DNA of 8,017 bases. It comes from Rhodobacteraceae bacterium UBA6236. GTDB lineage: Bacteria; Pseudomonadota; Alphaproteobacteria; Rhodobacterales; Rhodobacteraceae. The notes below the pieces were generated by a model. That model was not told where the DNA came from. It saw only the letters and a program-made list of their open reading frames with translations, and ran no database searches. Shown here one piece after another: positions 1 through 4,879 of the stretch (positions are counted from its first letter, which is position 1; each line of letters begins with the position of its first letter). Where the stretch lies: the NCBI GenBank assembly GCA_002440945.1, contig DJWG01000031.1, positions 6,972 to 14,988 on the forward strand, read 5' to 3'. The position numbers and the translations under genes are program-made.

Positions 1-49
1 GACCCCCAGATCCACAATCTGGTGCTCTAACCAACTGAGCTAAGGCGGC
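1..49 (-). tRNA. tRNA-His (GTG anticodon), 5' part only
   Basis: The minus strand reads as the first two thirds of a tRNA. It has a 7-nt 5' acceptor strand GCCGCCT, T8-A9, a D arm with stem GCTC/GAGC around AGTTGGTTA, then A26 and an anticodon stem CCAGA/TCTGG closing the loop TTGTGGA. The loop gives anticodon GTG, hence histidine. The variable loop begins at the window edge; the T arm, 3' acceptor strand and any CCA lie outside. The base just before G1 (complement of position 50) is T, so the extra G-1 that most bacterial tRNA-His genes encode is absent. That loss is known in a group of Alphaproteobacteria. The isotype is certain; the 3' end cannot be assessed. Confidence 0.95.
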
Positions 50-60
50 ACTTCGGGGGC

Positions 61-88
61 ATTTAGCCCCGCCGCCGGGCGATTGCAA
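61..88 (-). promoter_or_regulatory. Candidate sigma-70-type promoter for the tRNA-His gene
   Basis: On the minus strand TTGCAA (positions 88-83) is followed after 16 nt by CTAAAT (66-61). These match the -35 and -10 consensus in four and four to five positions. A start around 54-55 would leave a short leader before the tRNA at 49. The stretch after the -10 is GC-rich, as is common for stringently controlled stable-RNA promoters. This is pattern matching only. Confidence 0.5.
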
Positions 89-184
89 GACAGTTTCGTA
101 AAGAGATGCGGCGCGCCCGAAGATCGCGATAGCCACGCCTGCCTTCCATCGCCGGTCCGTTGCCCCATCCTGAAATCGCGCTGC

Positions 185-267
185 TTCTCTTTTGCTCAAA
201 TACTCCCGCCGGAGGCTCCCGGACCCGCCGCCGGAGCCTCCGGCGGGAGTATTTTTACAAAGAAGAA
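185..267. repeat. Long inverted repeat with a 22-bp perfect stem; Rhodobacteraceae-type dispersed palindrome, possible bidirectional terminator
   Basis: Positions 198-219 are the exact reverse complement of 233-254 (22 bp), with a 13-nt GC-rich loop between. The arms run from AAATACTCCCGCC at the outer left to GGCGGGAGTATTT at the outer right. The similarity continues outward imperfectly: CTTCTCTTTTG on the left against CAAAGAAGAAG on the right. Transcribed either way, a GC-rich stem ends in a U/A-containing tail (ATTTTT on the plus strand), so it could stop transcripts in both directions. I recall palindromes with this AAATACTCC...GGAGTATTT frame as numerous between genes in Rhodobacteraceae genomes; that is memory, not a search. 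Confidence 0.85.
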
Positions 268-273
268 GCCGCA

Positions 274-308
274 GGGCAGATGACAAGTGCGGTCTGCCCC
301 GCTTGTCA
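274..308. repeat. Two interleaved inverted repeats (mutually exclusive hairpins)
   Basis: Dyad A pairs GGGCAGA (274-280) with TCTGCCC (293-299). Dyad B pairs TGACAAG (281-287) with CTTGTCA (302-308), and B can be lengthened by GCGG/CCGC across a two-base bulge. The arms alternate A-B-A'-B'. Because no base separates the first A and B arms, a pseudoknot with both 7-bp stems full is sterically unlikely, so the two stems would compete. It lies about 70 bp upstream of the 76-residue gene. Whether it is transcribed is unknown; it could also be a protein-binding dyad. Confidence 0.55.
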
Positions 309-328
309 GGTGCATGCTATGGCGATAG

Positions 329-356
329 CGAAGGCGGATGGCCCGGCGGGCCTTCG
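329..356. repeat. Stem-loop just upstream of the 76-codon gene
   Basis: CGAAGGC (329-335) pairs with GCCTTCG (350-356), with a 14-nt loop that is itself GC-rich. A smaller dyad GCTAT/ATAGC (316-320 with 325-329) abuts it on the left. The stem ends about 8 bases before the purine-rich ribosome binding site at 364-371, so it would not hide that site. No function can be assigned. Confidence 0.4.
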
Positions 357-378
357 TCATCTGGAAAGGGGATCGGAC

Positions 379-609
379 ATGGGGATCAACAAGGAAAGCG
401 ACGTCTCGGCCAATCTGCAGATCGGTCCGACCAGCCTTGGCATGGTCAGGATCTATGTCGAAGGCGAGGGTGTGGACCTGCCGCTGGATTTCGATCCTGA
501 CGAGGCGATGGAGATTGCCGAAGAACTGATCGCCGCAGCCGAGGCCGCGCGGGAGATGAGCGAAGCGAAAAGCGGGCGCGGCGTCAAGCCCAAGGGTCCG
601 AAGCGCTGA
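379..609 (+). CDS. Small conserved protein, probably DUF6324 family, unknown function
   Basis: This 76-residue protein starts at an ATG preceded eight bases upstream by a good ribosome binding site (GGAAAGGGG). Longer in-frame readings from 160 run through the palindromic repeat and are rejected. The sequence begins MGINKESD, passes a segment with NLQIGPT and VRIYVEGEGVDLPLDFDPDEA (about residues 12-43), continues as an acidic, alanine-rich helix (about 41-65) and ends in a basic tail (KSGRGVKPKGPKR). There is no signal peptide or membrane segment, so it is probably a small cytosolic protein. From memory it resembles short Rhodobacterales proteins labelled DUF6324; no activity is known to me. 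Its last 26 bases overlap the end of the convergent mmcB gene. Confidence 0.85.
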   Translation: MGINKESDVSANLQIGPTSLGMVRIYVEGEGVDLPLDFDPDEAMEIAEELIAAAEAAREMSEAKSGRGVKPKGPKR

Positions 610-1054
610 CGCCCGGGTCGCGTAGCGCCTGAAGGCGAAGCGCGGCGTGGCGCGCGAATTTCTGGATCATCACCTTGCGCCGCGCCGCCGCCAGCGGCGT
701 TTCCGGTGACATGCGGATCACCTCGGCATCATAGCTGTCCGCCAGGATCAGGCCGGTGTCGGGCGGCAGCAGGTCGACGGGAAAATCGCCATCGACCGCC
801 CAGAAGAACCGGTCCGACCATTCCAGATATCCCTGCCACTTGCGGTCTGAGGTGAAGTCGGCGCGACCGGACTTGCATTCGATGATCCAGATCTCGCCCT
901 TCGGACCAAGGCCCATCACATCCACACGCAGGCCGGGGCTCGGCACCAGTTCCTCGACCGCGACGAAGCCAAGCGACCGGAGGTGGCGGCAGACCCCCCG
1001 CGCAAGGCGTTGGCCGGGGGTCGGGACAGGCAGGGATGCAAGCTCGGCGGACAT
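584..1054 (-). CDS. mmcB: MmcB-type DNA repair protein, putative PD-(D/E)XK nuclease
   Basis: This 156-residue protein belongs to the MmcB/DUF1052 group. In Caulobacter, mmcB is an SOS-induced gene needed for mitomycin C resistance and encodes a putative endonuclease. The core LRVDVMGLGPKGEIWIIECKSG (about residues 42-63) carries the PD-(D/E)XK signature, with D45 and the pair E59-x-K61 as likely metal/catalytic residues. A helical C-terminal part (120-146) follows. I chose the ATG at 1054 because the protein family begins about there and a promoter ends immediately upstream. An in-frame upstream ATG at 1120 would put the start before the LexA box. The Shine-Dalgarno match is poor (AGG five bases away), which fits a leaderless transcript. 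The 3' end overlaps the convergent 76-codon gene by 26 bases. The exact start is moderately certain; the family is confident. Confidence 0.88.
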   Translation of the reverse strand: MSAELASLPVPTPGQRLARGVCRHLRSLGFVAVEELVPSPGLRVDVMGLGPKGEIWIIECKSGRADFTSDRKWQGYLEWSDRFFWAVDGDFPVDLLPPDTGLILADSYDAEVIRMSPETPLAAARRKVMIQKFARHAALRLQALRDPGVSASDPWA

Positions 1055-1060
1055 TGCCTG

Positions 1061-1089
1061 ATCATGAACATTCAGCGAACGTTTTTCAA
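1061..1089 (-). promoter_or_regulatory. mmcB promoter, possibly giving a leaderless mRNA
   Basis: On the minus strand TTGAAA (1089-1084) is followed after exactly 17 nt by CATGAT (1066-1061), matching TTGACA/TATAAT at five and four positions. Six further bases (CAGGCA) separate the -10 from the mmcB ATG. A start seven bases after the -10 would therefore fall on the A of the ATG at 1054. The LexA box lies between the two hexamers and touches the -10. Confidence 0.55.
1066..1080 (-). promoter_or_regulatory. LexA (SOS) operator upstream of mmcB
   Basis: The minus strand reads GTTC GCTGAAT GTTC, an exact match to the direct-repeat LexA box GTTC-N7-GTTC of Alphaproteobacteria such as Rhodobacter and Caulobacter. 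It lies 11 bases before the mmcB ATG and inside the promoter spacer, where bound LexA would block RNA polymerase. DNA damage and RecA-driven LexA cleavage would then induce mmcB, as known for the Caulobacter gene. The motif is seen directly; regulation is inferred. Confidence 0.82.
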
Positions 1090-1188
1090 GCCGGCTTTGC
1101 TGTTCACCGCCTTCCCCCACGTTGCGACCGGCCTTTGGCGCCGCCCCTTGCCGAGCCGCGCCATTGGCCCTATCTATCCCAGTGGCGG

Positions 1189-1362
1189 TTACTGCTCTTC
1201 TCGTTTCGGGCCTTTTTCCAGTGGCCGATAATCTTTTCCGAGGGGGCTGGCTCTGTCAGGATCCTGGTCCTGGTACCTGGCGCCCACCTGGTTAATCCAG
1301 GCTCTCGGGAAAAACACGCTCGCACGGTCGCTGCGGTTTCCGCCACTTCTCTCTTTCGACAT
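1189..1362 (-). CDS. Possible small ORF of 57 codons, doubtful
   Basis: The ORF starts at an ATG one base after the TGA of the membrane-protein gene (TGA-C-ATG), a spacing compatible with translational coupling. The predicted peptide is hydrophilic and charged, with a short aromatic patch VFFPRAWINQVGARY (about residues 17-31) and a basic, proline-containing C-terminus. Against it: I see no Shine-Dalgarno site, third codon positions are clearly less GC-rich than in the neighbours, several AGA/AGG codons occur, and the sequence matches no family I know. It could be a real fast-evolving gene, a decayed one, or chance. Confidence 0.25.
   Translation of the reverse strand: MSKERSGGNRSDRASVFFPRAWINQVGARYQDQDPDRASPLGKDYRPLEKGPKREEQ
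1257..1301. repeat. Cluster of CCTGG words and small palindromes
   Basis: Within 45 bases there are four CCTGG words on the plus strand (1263, 1269, 1276, 1287) and one inverted CCAGG (1297). There is also the 10-bp palindrome CAGGATCCTG (1257-1266), plus GGTACC and GGCGCC. CCTGG at 1287-1291 and CCAGG at 1297-1301 form a 5-bp stem around TTAAT. Spacing is irregular (6, 7 and 11 bases), so it is not a simple tandem repeat. It may be a structured RNA segment, a binding-site cluster or chance. Confidence 0.4.
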
Positions 1363-1363
1363 G

Positions 1364-1696
1364 TCAGTCGCGCTTGGTCGTGGCCTTCGCAGGTATCTTT
1401 GCCTTCGCAGCAACCGGGGCCAGCACCGGGGCGGGTGTCACGGGCGCGCGCGGCCCGCGGGGGCGGTCGTCGGCGGGGTCGGCCATCCGCATCACCGCAA
1501 TCGCGAACTGCACCCCGGAAAAGACGATCGCATTGAAGACCACCAGCATGATCACGGCGACCCAGCCGATGGGCGAGGTGCCGATCAGGTGGCGCAGATG
1601 CGCAACGTCAAGCCACAGGAGCCCGCCGACGAAAACCAGGGCCAGCAGAAATCCGAAGATGATGTTGCGAATGTAAAGCGAGACAAGGGCAGGCAT
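1364..1696 (-). CDS. Conserved two-helix inner-membrane protein, unknown function
   Basis: This 110-residue protein starts at an ATG with a near-perfect ribosome binding site (AAGGAGGA, 1711-1704) seven bases upstream; this rules out the longer in-frame start at 1849 inside nusB. It has two hydrophobic segments, about residues 9-28 (NIIFGFLLALVFVGGLLWLD) and about 44-65 (rich in V, I, L, F), with a short DVAHLRHLIG loop between. Both ends are probably cytosolic. The C-terminal 40 residues are a proline-, alanine- and lysine-rich tail that looks disordered. It lies 103 bases downstream of nusB on the same strand and has its own strong translation signal. I recall similar short membrane proteins beside nusB in Rhodobacterales, but no function is known to me. 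Confidence 0.82.
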   Translation of the reverse strand: MPALVSLYIRNIIFGFLLALVFVGGLLWLDVAHLRHLIGTSPIGWVAVIMLVVFNAIVFSGVQFAIAVMRMADPADDRPRGPRAPVTPAPVLAPVAAKAKIPAKATTKRD

Positions 1697-1799
1697 TTTC
1701 CAATCCTCCTTCTTCACCAGACAGGAAGCGGCTGACCGGCGAAATGTTCCAGAATGCCGCAGGCAGACCGGACAGCGCCTTTCCGCCTGCCCCCGTCGG

Positions 1800-2285
1800 T
1801 CAGAATGCTTCGGGCCGCGCTTCACGGGCCATGTGATCCAGAACCGCATTCACGAAGCGCGATTCCTTGCCTTCGGGGAAGAAGGCCTTGGCCACGTCGA
1901 CATATTCGTTGATCGCCACCTTCGGCGGCGTGTCAGACAGGAACTCGGCCCCTGCCGCACGGAAAAGCGCCCGCAGCACCGGGTCGATCCGGCCGATCGG
2001 CCATTTGGCGACCAGCGCCCGGTCGGTCATCTGGTCGATCCGTGCCTGCCACATTACGGCATCTTCCAGCACCTTGCGGAACAGGTCGGGATCGCCCTCG
2101 GCCATCTCGTCATCGTCATAGACTGCGCCGAAACGGTGGGTTTCGAATTCGCGGCGCACCTTGTCCACCGTCTGGCCCGCCGCCTCCATCTGGAACAGCG
2201 CCTGGACGGCATAAAGTCGCGCCGCAGATTTCATCTGCCGCTTCTCGGCCTGGGTGGCCTTGCGCGGGGTGTCCTCGCCGCTCAT
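1800..2285 (-). CDS. nusB: Transcription antitermination factor NusB
   Basis: This 161-residue all-helical RNA-binding protein pairs with NusE (ribosomal protein S10) on boxA RNA to make ribosomal RNA transcription resistant to early termination. Family signatures are the early helix AARLYAVQALFQMEAAG (about residues 21-37), PPKVAINEYVDVAKAFF (120-136) and the C-terminal FVNAVLDHMAR (144-154). Length and order are typical. The ATG overlaps the ribH stop codon in an ATGA arrangement. No Shine-Dalgarno site is evident, so translation is probably coupled to ribH. The ribH-nusB pairing is common across Proteobacteria. The 103-base gap to the next gene holds a weak GCAGGC/GCCTGC stem but no T-run, so transcription may continue. 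Confidence 0.97.
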   Translation of the reverse strand: MSGEDTPRKATQAEKRQMKSAARLYAVQALFQMEAAGQTVDKVRREFETHRFGAVYDDDEMAEGDPDLFRKVLEDAVMWQARIDQMTDRALVAKWPIGRIDPVLRALFRAAGAEFLSDTPPKVAINEYVDVAKAFFPEGKESRFVNAVLDHMAREARPEAF

Positions 2286-2830
2286 GCGCGCACCGGCCCG
2301 TCGGTTTCACCGGCGATGCGGAACTCCTCGCCGGACCGGAAACCGATGCCCTTGGAACGTGTCGACCATTTCCGCGCCAGCGCGATCAGGTGCAGCGCCG
2401 CCGCTGCCGCGCCACCACCCTTGTTCTGCCCCGCCGGATCGGCCCGCACCTCGGCCTGCGGACGATTTTCCACCGTTAGGATGCCGTTGCCGATGCAGAT
2501 GCCCTGCAGCCCCAGAAGCGTCAGCCCGCGAGAGCTGTCGTTGCACACCGTCTCGTAATGCGTGGTTTCGCCCCGGATGATGCAGCCAAGCGCCACGAAG
2601 CCATCGTAATCGGCCATTCGCGCCGCCATGCCGATGGCGGTGGGCACCTCAAGCGCGCCCGGAACCTCGACCAGATCGATGCTGGCGCCCGCCTGTTCGG
2701 CCACCGCCTTCGCGCCGGCGATCAGGTTGTCGGCAATGTCACGGTAATAGGGCGCGACGACGATCAGAAGCTTCACCTCGCGGTCGAAGACCGGCATCGG
2801 CGGCGTGTAATGGGTTTCATGTCCGGCCAT
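2282..2830 (-). CDS. ribH: 6,7-dimethyl-8-ribityllumazine synthase
   Basis: RibH condenses 5-amino-6-ribitylamino-uracil with 3,4-dihydroxy-2-butanone 4-phosphate to give lumazine, the penultimate step to riboflavin. The 182-residue sequence carries PGALEVP (57-63), the active-site segment GCIIRGETTHYE (82-93, with catalytic His91), IGNGILTVEN (113-122), R129 and NKGGGAAAAAL (136-146). The last 30 residues, rich in arginine and glycine and ending ETDGPVRA, extend past the core and are less typical. The ATG lies three bases after the ribB stop, with GGAG of the ribB end serving as ribosome binding site six bases upstream. The stop overlaps nusB by four bases. Such enzymes assemble as pentamers or larger shells in the cytosol. 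Confidence 0.97.
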   Translation of the reverse strand: MAGHETHYTPPMPVFDREVKLLIVVAPYYRDIADNLIAGAKAVAEQAGASIDLVEVPGALEVPTAIGMAARMADYDGFVALGCIIRGETTHYETVCNDSSRGLTLLGLQGICIGNGILTVENRPQAEVRADPAGQNKGGGAAAAALHLIALARKWSTRSKGIGFRSGEEFRIAGETDGPVRA

Positions 2831-2833
2831 GGC

Positions 2834-3919
2834 TTACTCCGTGAAAGGCCGGGTGCCGGCGATCGACAGGCCATAGGCCTCAAGTCCGACGAACCGCGGC
2901 CGAGGGGAATTCGTCACCAACGTGATCTGCGACAGGCCAAGCGTGGCAAGGATCTGCGCGCCAAGCCCGTATTGCCGCAGGGTCTGCGGCGAATGCTCGC
3001 CCGGCTCGATCATCTTCATCGTGGTGTCGCGCAGCAGGACCACGACCCCCCGCCCTTCCGAGGCGATGAGCCGCATCACGGCGGGCAGACTGCCGACGCT
3101 GCCGATGCCCAGCACGTCTTCCAGCGGGTTCAACGCATGGACCCGGACCAGGACCGGCTCCGCCGTGGTCAGGTCGCCCTTGGTCAGCACCACATGGTCA
3201 TCGCCATGCGCGTCATCCGAAAAGACCCGCATCAGCCAGTCGCCGCCGTGCACCGAAGTGACCGGCTTGACGGCCTTTTCGTTGATGAGGTTGTCGTAGC
3301 GTCGGCGATAGGCGATCAGGTCGGAAATCGTGCCGATCTTCAGCCCATGCTTTTGCGCGAAGGCCACCAGATCGGGCAGGCGCGCCATCGTGCCGTCGTC
3401 GTTCATGATCTCGCAGATCACGCCCGAGGGGTTCAGCCCCGCCAGACGGCTGATGTCCACGGCCGCCTCGGTATGGCCGGCGCGGACCAGAACGCCGCCG
3501 TCGCGGGCGCGCAGCGGGAAGACATGGCCCGGCGTCGCCAGATCGGCGCCGCTTTTGGTCGGGTCGATCGCAACCGCCACAGTGCGGGCGCGGTCATGGG
3601 CGGAAATGCCGGTCGTCACGCCTTCGCGCGCCTCGATCGAAACGGTGAAGGCCGTTTCGTGCCGCGAGGCGTTCTTGTTCGCCATCAAGGGCAGATTGAG
3701 CGCGTCGATCCGGTCACTGGTCAGCGTCAGGCAGATCAGGCCCCGGCCGTGAGTCGCCATGAAGTTCACGGCGGACGGCGTGCACATCTGCGCCGGGATC
3801 ACCAGATCGCCTTCGTTTTCCCTGTCTTCATGGTCGATCAGAATGAACATCCGGCCATTGCGGGCCTCTTCGATGATGTCCTCTGTCGATGAAATCGCAT
3901 CGCTGTAATCGGTGCTCAT
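2834..3919 (-). CDS. ribB: 3,4-dihydroxy-2-butanone 4-phosphate synthase with degenerate GTP cyclohydrolase II-like domain (RibBX type)
   Basis: The N-terminal domain (about residues 1-205 of 361) makes 3,4-dihydroxy-2-butanone 4-phosphate from ribulose 5-phosphate for RibH. It shows the acidic loop DHEDRENEGD (29-38), HGRGLIC (57-63), VTTGISAHDRA (101-111) and RAGHTEAAVD (146-155), with E170 in GVICEI. The C-terminal domain aligns with GTP cyclohydrolase II, but the segment that normally holds the three zinc cysteines reads HALNPLEDVLGIGSVGS (261-277), with N264, V275 and S277 in their places. It retains SEGRG (287-291) and TNSPRPRFVGLEAYGL (336-351). This is the RibBX pattern described for Proteobacteria, in which the second domain lacks cyclohydrolase activity. 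I chose the ATG at 3919 (GGGGA upstream) over 3973 because homologs begin there. Confidence 0.94.
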   Translation of the reverse strand: MSTDYSDAISSTEDIIEEARNGRMFILIDHEDRENEGDLVIPAQMCTPSAVNFMATHGRGLICLTLTSDRIDALNLPLMANKNASRHETAFTVSIEAREGVTTGISAHDRARTVAVAIDPTKSGADLATPGHVFPLRARDGGVLVRAGHTEAAVDISRLAGLNPSGVICEIMNDDGTMARLPDLVAFAQKHGLKIGTISDLIAYRRRYDNLINEKAVKPVTSVHGGDWLMRVFSDDAHGDDHVVLTKGDLTTAEPVLVRVHALNPLEDVLGIGSVGSLPAVMRLIASEGRGVVVLLRDTTMKMIEPGEHSPQTLRQYGLGAQILATLGLSQITLVTNSPRPRFVGLEAYGLSIAGTRPFTE

Positions 3920-3993
3920 CGTGGTCCCCGTGGCGTTCCCAGTGCGTATGGAAAAACGGGATAGCGCAACCACCCGGCCTTTGCCAGTGCCAG

Positions 3994-4013
3994 CCGCGCG
4001 CCCCTGCGCGCGG
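3994..4013. repeat. Strong GC hairpin between ribE and ribB
   Basis: CCGCGCGC (3994-4001) and GCGCGCGG (4006-4013) form a perfect 8-bp stem with a 4-base loop in the 138-base gap between the ribE stop and the ribB start. On the minus-strand transcript it is followed by CTGGCACTGG, not by a T-run, so it is not a standard intrinsic terminator. It might mark mRNA processing or partial termination. I looked in this gap for the conserved boxes of the FMN riboswitch and did not see them. Confidence 0.6.
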
Positions 4014-4038
4014 AAATGCGAAGCTTGCCCTGCGCGGG

Positions 4039-4061
4039 CTGCGGATCAGCCTGCGGATCAG
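4039..4061. repeat. 11-bp direct repeat spanning the ribE stop codon
   Basis: CTGCGGATCAG occurs at 4039-4049 and again at 4051-4061, separated by one base. The second copy contains the ribE stop (TGA on the minus strand at 4060-4058). It looks like a small tandem duplication at the gene end. No function is implied. Confidence 0.6.
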
Positions 4062-4699
4062 GCGCCGCCCCATTCCCGCAGCCGCGCCACATAACGGGCG
4101 AGCGTATCGATTTCGATGTTCACCAGATCCCCGACCTGCGCCTGCCCCCAGATGGTCACCAACTTGGTATGCGGGATGATGTTCACGCCGAAGGTCGCGC
4201 CATCGACCTCGTTCACGGTCAGAGAGGTGCCGTTCAGCGCGACCGAACCCTTCGGCGCGATGAACCCGGCCAGGGCTTCGGGCGCGCGGAAGGTGAAGCG
4301 GGTGCTGTCGCCTTCCTCCTGCATGGCGACGATCTCGGCCACGCCATCGACATGGCCCGACACGATATGCCCGCCCAGTTCGTCCCCGACCTTCAGCGCG
4401 CGTTCAAGGTTGAGGGGCATCCCCACTTGCCAGCCGCCAAAGTTGGCGCCGCTCGGTCGCCCGATATTGGTCCGGGCAACGCTTTCGGCAGAAATCTCGA
4501 CATCGAACCAGTCCTGCGCCGGACGACCGTCGACGCCAGTGCCGCGCGCGATGACCGTGAGACAGACCCCATTGCAGGCGATCGAGGCGCCGATGTCGAT
4601 GCTGTCCGCGTCATAGCGGGTTCCGATCCGCGCCCACAGATCGCCGCGCTGTTTCAGTTCAAGGATTTCGCCCATGTCGGTGATGATGCCGGTGAACAT
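4058..4699 (-). CDS. ribE: Riboflavin synthase, alpha subunit
   Basis: RibE catalyses the last step of the pathway: two lumazine molecules dismutate to riboflavin plus the pyrimidine reused by RibH. The 213 residues match the usual length and consist of two lumazine-binding barrels. The first begins MFTGII and has ASIACNGVCLTV (38-49). The second has GGHIVSGHVDG (109-119) and SVALNGTSLTVNEV (152-165). The C-terminal helix (about 185-210) would mediate trimer formation. The start ATG at 4699 is fixed by the invariant MFTGII; upstream AAAAGG is a modest ribosome binding site. It is the first gene of the minus-strand run down to nusB. It is separated from its usual upstream partner ribD by an antisense KpsC-like gene, so it needs its own promoter; I see no convincing one. 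Confidence 0.97.
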   Translation of the reverse strand: MFTGIITDMGEILELKQRGDLWARIGTRYDADSIDIGASIACNGVCLTVIARGTGVDGRPAQDWFDVEISAESVARTNIGRPSGANFGGWQVGMPLNLERALKVGDELGGHIVSGHVDGVAEIVAMQEEGDSTRFTFRAPEALAGFIAPKGSVALNGTSLTVNEVDGATFGVNIIPHTKLVTIWGQAQVGDLVNIEIDTLARYVARLREWGGA

Positions 4700-4824
4700 G
4701 ACGCCTTTTCCCTTTTCACGCGCGGAGTGTCAGGCCAAAGGGGTAGTCGCTCTGCCCCCGCATCGCAAGAGCGGCGCCCGCGTCCGGGCCGTTACAGCAA
4801 CAGATGCACGGCAGCGGCTTCCGG

Positions 4825-4853
4825 CTGGCAGAGATGCGGGCTTTCTGTAGATT
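4825..4853 (+). promoter_or_regulatory. Candidate promoter of the KpsC-like gene
   Basis: CTGGCA (4825-4830) and TAGATT (4848-4853) are separated by 17 bases and each matches the sigma-70 consensus in four of six positions. The start site would be near 4860, followed by the ribosome binding site at about 4867-4872. The position is right but the match is weak. The 180-base gap between ribE and this gene (4700-4879) should also hold a divergent ribE promoter, which I could not place. Confidence 0.3.
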
Positions 4854-4879
4854 GGCCCGGAATGCGGAAAGGAACCCCG

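Larger units (their letters stand above)
1055..1363. other. 309-bp stretch between mmcB and the membrane-protein gene with no confident gene
   Basis: It contains the mmcB promoter and LexA box at its left end, a doubtful 57-codon minus-strand ORF (1189-1362) and a cluster of CCTGG words (1257-1301). It is noticeably less GC-rich than the genes around it between about 1180 and 1320. I looked for a T-tailed hairpin ending the long minus-strand gene run and found only weak ones: GCGG-AAA-CCGC near 1333-1343, with TTTTT some 20 bases further on near 1310. No tRNA-like fold is visible. Confidence 0.6.

Noticed and set aside
274..308. True H-type pseudoknot formed by both 7-bp dyads
   Set aside because: The first two arms are directly adjacent, leaving no loop bases to cross the second stem, so both full stems cannot form together; competing hairpins are more likely.
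1036..1536. 166-codon plus-strand open frame over the mmcB-membrane gene gap
   Set aside because: It crosses the LexA/promoter region and part of a real minus-strand gene, with basic low-complexity translation and no ribosome binding site of note.
1740..1795. Intrinsic terminator between nusB and the membrane-protein gene
   Set aside because: Only a short GCAGGC/GCCTGC stem with a long loop and no T-run is present.
2558..3892. 444-codon plus-strand open frame opposite ribB
   Set aside because: It is antisense to a fully convincing RibB. The translated product is rich in R, H, G and D with no recognisable domain, as expected from the opposite strand of a GC-rich gene.
3935..3970. Separate ribB promoter (TTGCGC with a TACGCA-like -10)
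   Set aside because: Spacing and the -10 match are both poor, so I did not list it as a feature.
4016..4879. In-frame upstream extension of the KpsC-like gene
   Set aside because: This part is antisense to ribE and runs through the intergenic region. The ATG at 4880 has a good ribosome binding site and is followed by the family-like N-terminus.
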